This document shows positions 23,860-37,600 of a DNA stretch of 64,000 nt, one piece after another. Position 1 is the first letter of the stretch. Each line of letters opens with the position of its first letter. Source of the stretch: Litoditis marina (lineage: Eukaryota; Nematoda; Chromadorea; Rhabditida; Rhabditidae); the NCBI GenBank assembly GCA_964036275.1, contig OZ038433.1, positions 28,503,485-28,567,484 on the forward strand, read 5' to 3'. A program made the position numbers and the translations under genes. The notes under the pieces are model-generated. The model ran no database searches and was not told the origin of the DNA. It saw nothing but the letters and a program-made list of their open reading frames with translations.

Positions 23860-24453
23860 GTGCACTTTTTATCCATGTTTGGTGAAAAATTGGGAACTTT
23901 AGGAAGAACACCTGACTCATTAATATGCATGTTGATATAATAGTCGGCTTTAGTCGCCAAAATAGGGGATTGATGTACATGTAATGTTTGATCATGAGGA
24001 TAGTTCAGTTCTATAAACTCTATTATATAGTGCGTGACAGGCAGATGTTAAGGCGAATTTCTGTCAATTCAAAACCGGGTATTTCGTCAAACGCACCAGT
24101 TGGTCAGAATGAGAAATCTACAACAGGTTGGTTCAGAATAATTTATGACATCTATAAGTAACAAGTAATTTCCTATCAACCAAAGCTTCACCTAACTTAA
24201 TATCACAGTCAAAATGAGACATGGCAACAGAAGATGATAAAACGCCATGCGAATGAATAAAAAAGGATAATGCACTTGAATTGGTAAGAAAAAGGGGGAT
24301 CCCAACTACCATGAAAGATCATAATAAATAGTAAATGCAGAAACCATAAATTGAACGATTCCGTTACAAATCTAAAGCGGAACAACTAAATGACATAAAA
24401 CAAAAAGGCATAAAAAGTATAATCTAGGGCACAACTATCGCTAGATTAGCTAT

Positions 24454-26733
24454 TTATAGCTGCAGTTCCTTCAACACTTCTTCGACCTGTCTCCGGGTAT
24501 CGTCGGGGTCCACTACAGTATGGCCGGTTGTTCTGGGATCCGCGAAAATGGCATGATCGTTACCGCCCTTTAAAATGTATGTATACATCATGGTCATATA
24601 CAATATTGAAGCAGGACGATTATGTGGACCCGTCCCGTGTCAACGGTCCTTTAAACTGCAATTGAAAAATGTATTGCGGTTTAAAGGACTGACGCGTTGC
24701 TATTGGACCACATAATCGTCATTCTTCAATACAGATTCATTTTGCATATACCAGATGCTCAAGGCGTAATTTATATTGAAACTGGCTCTCGAAATCGAGA
24801 TTCGGCAGGATGCTCAAGACAGTCTTGACTTGATTCAACTTTCCCCGTAATGGTGTTTTAATGAAATCGAACATTTCCTAATTTGAGTGAAATCAAACAA
24901 TTGTGGCTGCCGGCTGTACACTAAACTCTCCGTAAACCCCACGGAACATTTGAGAGCGAATTCAACCAACCGGCATGGTTTTGTCCCCAAAGAAATGGAT
25001 GACGTCATATTCTTTCTCAAAGTACTGCAAACAATACGTCTTGTCCCAGCCATTCGGGTACACGTCTACACTGATTTGACCACCTGGAAGTAAGTTCTTT
25101 AGAATAAGTCTCAGAAAAGTTATATGCTAATCACTATCACCGATCAGAACCAAAAAAAAACAGTTTTCGTTCCCGGACAGATGAAGCAAAAAACAATCGT
25201 CAGAAAAGCTCCTATATTTAACGAATTGCGATTTTGAGAAACATCAGAACTGGTCGCAAATGGACTGCAATCAACGTTTTGCAATTACGCAAGAACAGTT
25301 TACAATTTGAAAGTCTGCTGTTCCATAATAATCCGTATTGTCATGTATTCTCACCGATGGCAAACGAGAGACCGTAACTGGAGAATTCCGCCTCCAGTAC
25401 CTTGACAAACTTCTCGCGAACTCCGTGTTCCTGGAAAACATTTGAGTGAAAGTGAAGGAATGTATCTATTTCATCCAACAACAACTCAATAGTTTGCCGT
25501 ATACAAGAGCCTGACCACTCACTTGTTAGACACCAACAAAGGAACATCTGATATTTGAACAGGTTACCGATTTTTTTCCGTGATCATGTGAAATTTATCT
25601 TAGAATTCATGGTTGCCAAAGTATAGACGTCGCTCTACGAGAGAAAAAGCCAACACACATTGTCGAGTAAGTTCGTTTTTTTTGGTGTTTGCAGTTTGAT
25701 CTTCATGTATGTGGAACAAAATGTGGGACTGTTCTGTATTTGTAACCAGATTACAAACACTTTATATAAGTTTGTTCACCCCCTATTCCCTATATGAGCG
25801 TAACTGACCTTATCGTATTTGACGAAAGCGTCTCTTTCTGCCTGTGAACAGCTGCGACCGATCGGAGACAAATTCAACATTCCCTGTGAGTAATTTTTTC
25901 ATAGTGATTATTTTATAGAATCACTATAAGAAAATCGATAATTCTTGTTTCTTTCTTTTTCATCTTCTAACACATTTCGTTACGAATTTTACAATAATTT
26001 TGAATCCAATTCATGGTGAGTCCATAAAATAAATAGTATACCACTTTCAGAAAGTACTGCGAGTGACAGATTATCTACGTCTGCACCATTACTATAAAAC
26101 TCTACATATCAAGTTTCTAGAGTTTCAACAACCGACCTTTCTGAACTCGACGAAATTTCCTCTCTTCACCGGGAGGGTGATATCGGAGAAATAGCGGAGA
26201 GTGAAATTGATCAACTTCTGCAGCTTCTCTTCCCCAATGTGCTGTTGGATTGCCTTTGAACAAAACACATACAAAAACTGCTCCAGTATTTTTCGAATGA
26301 TTCTGATCTATTGATTTTGGTATAGCAGCTGGCAGGTTTCCTTCAGAACGTTTTTTTTTTCAATTAACAGAAAATTGTATCCAACCTCATCCAATAAAAT
26401 CCAAACCTGTATTAAAAGTCCTAATCCACCCCTCCACCTAATAAAACTACGGTGTTCAAATAAAAGGACATGAATATCATACCTGTGATGGATACGGACT
26501 GGTACCCTTGAATCCAACCAGCCCATTTTCAGAGAAAGTATAGTCGAAATCATTCAATACTGAAATGAGAGCAGATTTGTTCGCGTTCCTCAGATGAAAC
26601 GCCATAGAATAGGCTCACTGGAGATAGAGTAATGTAATAGACTGATGCGTGCGAAATCAGAAACAACTAGAAAGAAACTATAAACAGCTAAAATGTGAAA
26701 AGTTAGGTCACGTTCGGCGTCAGTTTGTTCAAA

Positions 26734-26824
<91 letters not shown>

Positions 26825-27520
26825 TGAGACAAAGACAAAAAAGGAGAAATGGAGAGAAAAAGGGGATTAACATAAAATGACTGTCAATAACCCACATTCG
26901 TCCAGACTGCCAGCCAGCTGTTCCGTGATCTTTGCCAGGTCGGATCCGCCCACAACCACAACCGGAACCCGCTTCCTTACCTCGCTCATAAAGGAACGCA
27001 TCTCTGGTGTAATCTTCTGAAAAACAAATATGAAGTGGATTGAACGAAAACATTCGGATACGCTTATTTCGGTGAATTCTATATTATCTATCCGGTTTTT
27101 TGGTAACCTTTTTTCAGGTAACCTGAAATTCAAATCCGAGAACCTGTTGTTTTAACGCAAAATAGGGATTTTACCGTTAGTTAGTTTGTACGATAACCGA
27201 AAATTACTTTAGGTTACTTACCGGTTATCTATGAGTTGACCTGAAAAAGGTTACCAAAAACCGGTTAGTTTACCAATAAAACCCTGGTTACATATAGAAT
27301 TGGCCCAAGTTCTTTCGTCTTTCTACGATTGTAGTTTGAACCCGATACATTTTGGAAAAATTCAAGAAATGAGGTGCAATACGAAAGTGCATGTTTGCTG
27401 ATACGTGTGTACTTTTCAGGTCATTAGCCATTTACTCCTAGTAATTCAGTTAGCAACACTCACCTGTCGAGCTGGACTGAGAGTTCCATCCACATCAAAA
27501 ACTAGAACGGCTTTTGACAT
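24454..27520 (-). CDS. PMM2: Phosphomannomutase
   Basis: Converts mannose-6-phosphate to mannose-1-phosphate for GDP-mannose, N-glycan and GPI-anchor synthesis in the cytosol. Eight exons: 27520-27464, 27016-26896, 26559-26483, 26253-26137, 25883-25809, 25430-25355, 25083-24971, 24567-24454. They give 249 residues (human PMM2 has 246). The HAD nucleophile motif [12 protein letters not shown] (Asp9, Asp11) is followed by VVGGSD (40-45). The cap and substrate segment is [16 protein letters not shown], with Arg123, Arg134 and Arg141 at the human numbering; Arg141 is the common human disease site. [19 protein letters not shown] and HFFGDKTMP follow, and the C-terminus has [13 protein letters not shown]. 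All catalytic motifs are present. The ATG is just downstream of a TTTATAG site that could accept a spliced leader. Exon 2 uses a GTGGGT donor. This is the orthologue of C. elegans F52B11.2, and cfp-1 lies next to it as in C. elegans. Confidence 0.97.
24604..24730. mobile_element. Palindromic MITE family B (copy 2), intronic
   Basis: ATTGAAGCAGGACGATTATG at one end, complement at the other. It sits in the last intron of the phosphomannomutase gene. Confidence 0.85.
26735..26822. repeat. (AG)n microsatellite, intronic
   Basis: About 88 bp of nearly uninterrupted AG dinucleotides in intron 2 of the phosphomannomutase gene. On the transcribed strand it is a CT tract. Confidence 0.98.
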
Positions 27521-28765
27521 ATTGCCTATAAATCTATCCAATAAATCTGCAAGTTGCAACATGAAACTCACGTGGAACTTATTGAATTTGGTTTTGATAT
27601 GAAAATGTATGGTCGTCACCAGACATGAAATTCGAGATGAACAGGAAATCTGCATTTTCTTTTATGCTGCATTCAAGTCTAACCGAAAACAATATACCAC
27701 AATGCATAACACACACAAAATAGATTTAACCAAAATAAAATCCAATTGCAAAAATGATTTTGAATACAACTTAGTCTTTCTTGAATAGAAAGAGAAACAA
27801 AACACTGTGCATACATCATCAATAATAGATGATAAATCAATAGGTTTGTAACAATACATAGATAGCATGAAAAGCAAACAATGAGACCATACTTTCGCAA
27901 ATCTGACCGTTTCTAAGCTGAGTATTTCCTTAGAATGAACTATTCTTAACACACAATATCATAAATAAACCAGTTTAAAGTTTACACGTGCTATTTTCCG
28001 GAAAATGGTCAGACTTTGCTTGCTATGAATGAGACTAAATTGTTAGCGCGCGGGCGTAGTGCCACGTGTGCTAAACATGCATCCCGAACCCGTATCAAAT
28101 AAAGGAGACCAAACAGCCTAATAGAGCCTCAAACTCAGTCAAAATGAGTCATATTCATGAGACAAATACTAGGAAAATATGAACGGAAACTATTAAGTAG
28201 ATTGAATAGCAACACCGAAAGAGAGAACAATATCAACTAGGCAGCCGTTTTCTATGTAAACAAATACCACCAAATATGAGTCAGTCGATTTCCTGTTTCA
28301 CTGGTACATCGGAGAGTATCTGAAGATAATAGAGTACCAAACGAAGAAAAAAACAAATTCCAATTTTATCAGCCAGATAGTTGAACCCAAGAAGGCTTCA
28401 AGCTGTCATAAGACACAAAAGTTAGCCTCATCATTTTCTCATCTGGTTAGTATGGAAGCGAGGCAACGTTTCGAATCAAAAGTGTCAGATGCCAAACTAG
28501 TTTGAATACATTTCACACCTCTCCGGTAGGTAGACCGACCCGACGGTTCAAAATATAGTGCACCCCTACCAAAAAAGACAGTTGAACGTTTTCAAACCAA
28601 AACAAACTTTTTTGTGCCTAATATCAAAAAAAGCCGGTTATGTTCACACTATACTTCTAGTCCCTGGTGTAAGAAGCGAAAACAGAGATATTATGGTTTG
28701 TTATTCTACCTACACATACTTGAAGAATTCGAATAGGACAAAAGTCATACGAAATGGAAAGAAAA
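27521..28765. other. Interval between cfp-1 and phosphomannomutase genes
   Basis: AT-rich, with no supported gene. It must hold the cfp-1 3' UTR and any promoter of the downstream gene. No AATAAA is obvious close to the cfp-1 stop. Confidence 0.5.
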
Positions 28766-31633
28766 CTATCTGACCGTTTGATTGCACAGAAGGGTGATAA
28801 CATCTCCACGAAACTGAGCTCCCAACTTGATGTTGTTCGCTTTTTCTCCCAACTCATCCATACGTGCCAGTAGGCTGTATCTCTCGCACTCCAGCACACC
28901 CAGAATATTCTGAAATCAACGTGTATCCCAATACTCCATAGTGGATGAACAAATGTGGAGTGTAGTATGATTATTCAAAATGACGAATCACGCATTCGCA
29001 TGAAACTGAATCAATGCCGATTTCGCGATGCTCAGTAACTTAGAAATACTCGCGATCAAAGTAAAAGCCTGAACTATAAAATTGAATCAATATTGGAGAC
29101 AGAGTGAATTAGAACGGTACTTTTCGTTTTTGAGTTCAGATTTAATTGGAAACTGACCTGAAGCCATCTATGATGAAGCGTACACTCTTTCCGTGGATTG
29201 ATACAGAAGCCCTTGTCCGAGATGAGACTGGGATCCAACTGCTTGCACAGACTGCTGACACTGTCGGAGGCCAACACTTTCCCCCACGAATCGGGACAAC
29301 CACAAATCTGAAACGAGCCGTTTGTTGGTAGAACTTAGAGCATGTAAAACATAGTTATCGATTGAGCCATACGTCAGGTGACTGTGTTGACTACGAAAAT
29401 TTATTGAAAACCAGGAAAATCGGCAGTTTTCAATGATAACACGTCAGACATCAAAACGTTCCATTAAATACTGCATGAGAAGTTCAGGAGAAACTATACA
29501 AATGCCCGCACAGCGCTATACATGTATCAAACCTGTTGTATTTCGTGTTGTATCAAAACAACAGAAAAAGTCAAGAAACAAAGGACAAACCATCATTTCG
29601 TTTTCCAAGTCTCCTTTGTAGTGTTCCGCACACAGTACGCGAAGCCGTTTGCAGTAGGTCTGTGTCTGCTTGTTGAAAGTGTCACAAAACAGACCATCCG
29701 GATTGACGGGTGCCTACAAATACAGTTGACAATGAGATTGGCCTTGAGGATAGAACATGTATATTATTTCAATGTTATTTTATTTTACTGATAAAAATTC
29801 AATGAAAAGATGTAAACATCTCAAAACGATTGGTGCCAATTCTCTGCGATTGGCCAGCCACAAAACCTGAGACACTGCGTCTCTCTGACCTGCACATTCT
29901 ACCGTGAATTCCGCTACAAAAGTAGCTGGGAATTGTCTGAGATAAGATGGCAGTCGTTTCGTTGATTATCTCCCATTAGATGAGAGTGTGTAGATCAAAT
30001 ATACGCAGATACACTAGTAACTAGTCCCTCAGAGAATCGATCGTACGCTGTCAAAATCGGTTTGATGAATTCTTCACACGAAATACTAACCTTTGCAGCA
30101 GTTCCAAAGGTGATCTGTTTTTCCGATTTCGCAAAGCATCGTTCAATGTGCTTGACGAGTTGACGGGATGACACCTCTGCGCTGCATACGGTGCAGTTGG
30201 CCAGCTTAGGGGTGAACGGTTAGATACTTTACACATCACCAAACTAGAGTTCAAACTGTTGGTTGCTATTTTACGTAAAACGTTGAGAAATGTCTGACGG
30301 TTTTTGAGCGACAAGAGTCACAATCCAGCCAATATGTCTGTACGGTGTACGTACCAGATTGGTACCATGCATGCATAATTTGGTAAGTTTCCAAAAGTCA
30401 GATGCACATTTATTGAAAACTGAGATGAGACTGTCAAAGATAAACTCGAAGTGAAGTTCCACGTTGAGATAGGTTCCAGCTGGTAACATCTGAATCCCCC
30501 AGGGTTCTAATGCAGACTTCAGACCCTCTTCAACTACTCTATCATAGAAGCCGATAATTCCACATTGGCCACAAAAGAAATCTTGGATCAAAATGACCCT
30601 GGTAATGGCCCAAAACAAAAAAATTCCACACCAACATAACCTACCGTATCCTGATCAAAATCTTCGTCCAGCACGGCTGGATCAATGTCCTTGACTGTCT
30701 GAAAAAAAACACAGGTTAAGAAATTTTAAAAGATATGAGAAGTTCGAGAACTGAAAGTACCACACTACACACTACTGTAACTGTTGTTCGTAGCAGTAGA
30801 AAATATCTTCTCAAGATAATTTAGGATTACAATAATGATGATCACCGATGATTAAACATGCATTAGCTTTTTTCTCTCGCATTCTTCAAGCATTCAAGAT
30901 TCATTCATCACAAATCAATGTTAGAAAGTGGGATTATGAGCTATGACCGATCTCCAACTTTTTTTGGTATAATTCAAGCATCGCGAAAAAACCAACTTTG
31001 ACAAATTTGTCGATCATCTGACAGTGTTCCAGCAGAGACTTGACTCGACTCCCCAGCTGGTTATATTCGGCTTCCAATTCCACCAGCTGAATCTTGCCGC
31101 GAGTCTGTTTGAAAAATGGTAAATAATAGTCTGATATCATGATTAGCACAGTATTTTCTCTGGAATATATTGAAAGTTCTAGTTGTCCTTCAAATTCAAT
31201 GTCCAAATCCCATTGCGGCTCTATTAACTATTTTGATCATATATTTCTCGACTCGTGATAAATCTCTTAAAACGCAGGTGGAAATTGTTACAGCAGGGAA
31301 ACCTGGCGTAAACCATACTTCAACATGGATACACAAAAAAAATAGAATGTGACCAATCTGGGTTCCGTTCAAACGTCTCCATTTTGAAACTTCGCCGAAA
31401 AACGCACCGAAATCAAACCGAACCCGGTATACCGAATGCAAATGACTTTGCCAGTTCTAGAGCGACCCGTATAATACACTGATAACAACAATGTTGAAAA
31501 CGTAAGAAAAACTTGCTCGACTCCTCGAAAACTGATTTATTACCTGTGCTTGCGGTTCGCCGCACCAAAATTCGTCCACCTTGCCAGGGAGAATTTCACG
31601 AAGACGAGCCTGGAATGCTTCGTATTGGGGGAG

Positions 31634-31671
<38 letters not shown>

Positions 31672-34600
31672 AGAGAAGAAAATTGAATGTTGTCCAATCA
31701 GAAAAGAGAAACCCAACTCACCCTTGCCAGCTTGCGCCCGCACTCATCGCTACAGTACTTGCTCCCCTCGCGCGCCTCTCTGATGCAGTCTGGCTCCTGG
31801 CAAAGAAATCATGAGACTTCCTGTTACACTAGGCGATATATACAACCGGAAATTACGGATACCCATTTTTCAAAAAAAAACATTCAAAACTCTCTCCTTT
31901 GCCAAATCCAAATATGACCGTTGTGGAACGTTGTGCTATTTTAGCATCACTGCTTTTAGTTTTGTTTCGCTAATATATCCCGTAAGAATTCAACCAAGGT
32001 AGAGCGTCTTTGATGGATGATTCATTAAAGCACCCTTTTTTATTCCAACTTCCGGATTATGAACTGCTCTAGTTTTAATGAAAGCATAAAAGTGATCTTT
32101 ACTGTTAAGAAACGTTACCCCCCCCCCCCCCACCCAGTCTTGTAGTTTTACCTAGATACAACCATACAACATCTGAATTTGAATAAACTTATGTGGACAA
32201 CAAAGTAGCTCAAAGTAGCTGATATTCAAACTCACAAAGCACTGTCTAACTCTCGGCGCCTCGTTCTGAGCAGTGTTCTTCGACTTTGCGCGCCGATACG
32301 CCGTGTAGGAGCCATAGGCGGCGCGACTGATTTCAGTCACCAGAGCTCGATCTGACAAATGAAGTTGTTTAAAAGCATAATCCAGTGAAGTTATCCCACC
32401 AATCGGAAAAATTCGAAAAACGGACAACTTTTCGCCAAAAACGAGAAAATGTATCTATTTTTGTTGGAAAATCATCAATTTCCCCGTGTTTGAACTAAAA
32501 ACGGACTGAATTTTGTCGACTAGTGAAACCTTACTGGTGTATGGTTTCCAGTCAATGAGCCACCAAATACTCTACTGACAACGTTAATGTATCACTGAAT
32601 CTGCACCGTAGATCGTAGAATACAATGAATAATCATATCAGACGGGTGGGTACCTCCCTTCCCGCGCAACGAATCACCTACCATTTCGCTGCTGCGTCAC
32701 TTCAGAATAGTCAGGATCCTCTGCTTTAACTCTAATCTCAGTCTTTGTCAGAATCTGAAACAAAAATTGAGAAATTTAATGTAAAGCTTTTTCTAATTAA
32801 AATACCTCAAACCTCATGACTTCGGTCAAAACGACAGTCCATTTTTCTGGCTATTCTCCAGTTCACCAGAGTAGAGAGTATCAAAGTGTGCATCAATTTT
32901 ACATACTATGAGAACAATTGTCTGTGTACAAATGTATACGGAGTGAACAAATCTTCATTGTAGACTGATGTCGATGCACGACCCATATTACGATTGCCGA
33001 TCGAAAATCGGAAAAGCAACGGGACCAAACTACAAACACAGCGGTGTAGGGCCCTTGACCGTATAGCTCCATTCGAAAACAGCTCATGCCATACCTGTTG
33101 ATCCTTGCGCCAGCCCTTTTTGCGACCTCTTTTCGGTTTGTCTGGCTGATCCCCAAAAGGCGCAGTGGAAGAGGGCAGCGGCGAGAGCGGCTCTAAAACA
33201 ATACAAAACAAACGTAGGACCATTTTGTTGGATGTTTCATTAAATGACCCGTTTTCCTAACCATGGAGATTTTTCCTACTTATTTCCACAACCGTCACAC
33301 TCCAGTGGTGAACATAATCATTCACGGGTTTGTAGTTTGCTTACCCTGAACAAACACCTGATATTCAATAAATTTCTGTAAACAACAAAGTCGCCCTAGG
33401 TCCTAGGTTTAATACAAAATAACCTGGATAAAAAAAAGAAAACGACGAAATGGCCGTTTCAATGGTTTTCTTGACTCCGAAATTAACAAAAAATCCATGT
33501 TAGTCGAAAAATTTATTAATTATCGATTGAGGCCAATACGTGTAGTGTAAAGTGTCGTGTGGAGAGAAAAGAAGCTAGAGCCCTGACTGCCTAATTTGTG
33601 AGCAAAACAAAACTTATAACCCCTTAATAAACAAGAGAACGGACTAAAAAAAGTGCTCACCATCGCTCTCATCGGCACTTTTTGTTTCCACACGATCCCG
33701 TCTAGGTCGCCCAACTAAAATAGTGTCATTAGCAAAAACAGGGTGAACTCTTCAAAGCGCAAATAGTTTCTGTTCAACTTGGAAGAATACAGTTGTTACA
33801 GGACAGAATAGTGCATTTGAAATTAAACATTTTTACGAGATATTTTCGGAAGAATGATCGGATTTTACACGTTTATGGATTAGGACCAAACGTAATCTCA
33901 AAAATACAATCAAGTTCAAGAAAACAACTCAACAATATATAAAAATTACCTTTCCGCTGCACACTGGTCGTATTCAGCAACTGAACACATCTCATCTTTA
34001 CACAGTCTTCGCCTGTCTCACAACCAGAACACTGAAAAACAAGGCCTATATCTGAAACCGTTTGATGAAAAAACACTTTCATATGTACCATAACCTATCA
34101 AACGTAAAGCAAAAAATCATTAGTATAAAAAAAACGAGTGTAAAGAAAGTAAAGATTAGTTTTGGATAAATATGTACAAGAAATATAAAAGAAGTCCAAT
34201 AAAAATATTTTGAGGAAAACTCTAATCTCGCTCGGTTTAGAATTTCAAAAAAAAGGATACCTAGTTTTTGGTTGTCGGAAGAAAACTTCTGACTGCGACT
34301 CACAATAATCTAGCTTATACTCCGTTGTTTTCAAGAGAAGCGAGATTAGCATTTTCCTCAAAATATTTTTATTGGACTTCTTTTATATTTCTTGTACATA
34401 TTTATCCAAAACTAATCTTTACTTTCTTTACACTCGTTTTTTTATACTAATTGAACTATTTTTCTATGGTTACGAAGTAACGGTCATTTTTGATAAAAAA
34501 ATAATATTTTTGAACAATAAGCTAAACAAGAAATGTTATGTTTTTCTATTGGAGTTTTAAACCGTGCCGTAGTGCAGAACGTTTGGTGTAGTTGTAACCT

Positions 34601-37600
34601 CGTTCAAGTGATAGCAAATTTTCCACTCTAGACTCCAGGCAGGAATCGAACCTTCGTTCGCCGTGCGTGAATAGAGCGTTTATCCAATCCGATAATCAGA
34701 CATGTGAATAGGAGTGAAAACCAAGCTGTACCCGCCTGTCATGAGTTCTTCATTGGAAAACGTCTTCCTACTACACGTTAAACTCTTCTTTCATTTTTAT
34801 TTTCACGAAACCGGTCTATCCATGATTTTTTGCGAGACCATTTTCGGCTCTCTCACACGTAATATTCAAATTTCAGACATACCTGGAAAATACGTATACC
34901 TCAACTTTTTTAGAGCTTTTCAAAAATGTAAGTATTTTTTGAATAAGTTAATTCTGTGCGAAACTATGCCGAGATTTGAGGAGGCGGACACTTTTGTCGC
35001 CGGCGCCGCCGCCGCCGCCCCGCACGGAAGCCATTTTTGCGAGACGTTGGGCCCTCTAACTCCTCTCAAGAAATTCTACTTGAAACGTGAACTCAGTATC
35101 TTGTAGACGTGTTGCCCTTCAGTGATTCATGCAAAAATCTAAGAAAATGGTCGACGTACTTTGAAGAAAATTGTAATAATCTGTTTTGTAATGTCTGCAG
35201 ACCTTTGAACAAAAACTAATCTGCGCAGCGCTCCGCGCTGCGCACGATATTATGCCTCTTTGAATTAATGAAGAGACTTCTAAAACACACAAACAGTAGA
35301 ATGAAATGGCTCTTCGACGATGTTAACTGATTTATATAGGCTATTCCACGCACGTGTAAATCAGCATAGTATGCAAATTAGAGGAATCACGTTTAACATG
35401 CAAAGCCGTTTTACGTGTTATACTCCTGTTAACAGAGACATTTGGCTACGTGCATAGCGGCAATCACAAATCGAGAATATTACTAGTTTTTGCTGAGTGG
35501 GAGTAACCCGTGTTCGACGAATTTTCTGATTCAAATGCAAACCAAACAACTAATGGTAATATAAGGTAAAGTTTTTCCATATTTTTTCTAGTACAGGATG
35601 GAAAGCTGAAAGAAACGAAACGCACCTTTTCACAGATACTTAGTCGAATGCAACCTATACATTGTCCGCATCTTTTGGTAACTGATAGTTGGACTGAAAA
35701 AAACAATTTTCCACGAAAAACAGGGGAAAGAGGATACTAGCTATCTATGAAATACCGTGAACCAGCAAAACTTTTATAAACAAATTTATATTAATAACCC
35801 GATAGATATTTAGCTAAGTATGAATATTGAATGATGAATATTCATCCTTCAATATTCAAACTTTATTCAATATTCAATCATGATATAAAGTAGATCGGGG
35901 GTTATATAATATAATAAGTTAATGTTATTCTGTTACTCACCTGAGTTTTCTCCAAGCTTCTGGCGATCCAATTCTTTTTGATATCTGAAACAAAACTTTA
36001 GGTGAAGATGAACATTTAAATCTAAAGTCTTGATTTTTAGTGCAGAATAAACAAGTTCGGCTCCATGTAACTAATCAGGAATCACGAATATATCTCGGGA
36101 AAAAAAGGAACAATGGTTCTAAAAACTAACAACTAACCTCTTTTTGAAGACAAATTTGTTTAGTGAGCCATCTAACTGCAGGCAGAGCTCGCAGTAGTAA
36201 CGATCAATATTTTTCGAAAATGATTGTTCGATCTGAAATAATTGAGTGACGAATTTTTCAGAATAGCAACAGAAGCTTCCGGAAAACAGTAAGGCGTGAC
36301 TAGTGAACGAAAAAAATGCCTGTTTTCATTTAAATAAATGGGGCCAATTCCACAAGGAACCGGGTATTTCGTTAACCCTATCAGGTACAGGTAACCTTAA
36401 CCGGGTTACCTGGTTAACCCTACTGTAACCCTCTTTTACAGAGTATTTTGAAAGAAAATTTGGGGTTACCAAAAGTGGCTAACAAAAAGGTTAACCAGGT
36501 AACCCGGTTAAGGTTAACTGCTAGGGTTAACGAAATACCGGGTTGAATAAATAATTCGTCAAGAAAGCAGTTTCACAAAACAATAAACTTTAGATCGGAG
36601 GGAGTATGGCTCAATCAGTAAATGTCGTCGTAGATAGCAAACGAGGAAATATAGGACAGATAAGGTGAATACTGAGTAAAATCGAGAACGAACGAGAAAA
36701 TCAAAGAAAATAGAGGAATAGAGCAGTAGAATAGTAGAATTGCAGACTCACATCGACACAAGGCCCGTGAAACCATTCGCTACATCGATCACAGGCAATC
36801 ATGAACTCGTCCACACGTGTTGACCTGAACTACGGCTATTCTAAAGTCTGTACTGTACGGGGACAACTTTTTAGGGTGGGGGGGGGGGGTGTGGGTCGTT
36901 TTCGGACCGAAAATTTGAGAAAATAATAGAAATTTTGAACGATTTTGATAAATTCAAACTTCGAATTGAAATATTCCTTGTTCAGACAGCTTGTTCTTAA
37001 CTATTTACAATTTTGTTTTCGATTTTTATACGGCCCTGGTCAGGCTGGTCAAAAATCTGGCCATTTCAGATATAGGATAGGTAGACCATTTTGCGGTCAA
37101 TTTGAGAATTTTTATTTAGTTAAGTTCTCACAAACAAGCACATATTCTTTTGTAATTGTAAAATAATTTCACTTTTCCAGTTAAATGTAATTCCAGTTAA
37201 ATGTAATGATAGTTATGCGAAGGGGCCGAGTGATCGACTGGTTGTGTGCGCGCTAGCACTCAAAACACCAGGGTTCGATCCCTCTCGGCGCGGTATCTTC
37301 ATGGCGGACCGTATGAGCTGGCTCACCCATGCCTAGTTTTTCATCTACGGACCCCTACCCCTCTACGCACTCATCAGTGATAATTGTCTTGGTTGTTAGT
37401 TGAATAAAGTAACACACGGCTGAAATAGTTGCCGTAAAATATTATTATTATTATTAAGGGCAAAAAACCTGACTCACCGACATACACAGTACATAACTTG
37501 TCCCTTGTGGTTCTGTTCGCCAACAGGTCTTTCTTTCGGCATATCCCGCGATTCCGAAGATCTAAACGAGCACCTTTTTGGGGACATATGAGAAGAAAAT

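Noticed and set aside
26590..27053. Open frames of Leu-Ser or Arg-Glu repeats
   Set aside because: Translations of the intronic AG microsatellite. The same applies to 31540-31743.
30271..30618. 115-codon minus frame within a cfp-1 intron
   Set aside because: Exons 15 and 16 join in phase without it and match the CFP1 family order (acidic DEDFD, then the Cys pair). No family match exists for the extra frame.
37219..37295. Functional tRNA gene
   Set aside because: A and B boxes are present, but the cloverleaf is incomplete and the unit continues into a SINE body with an (ATT)n tail.
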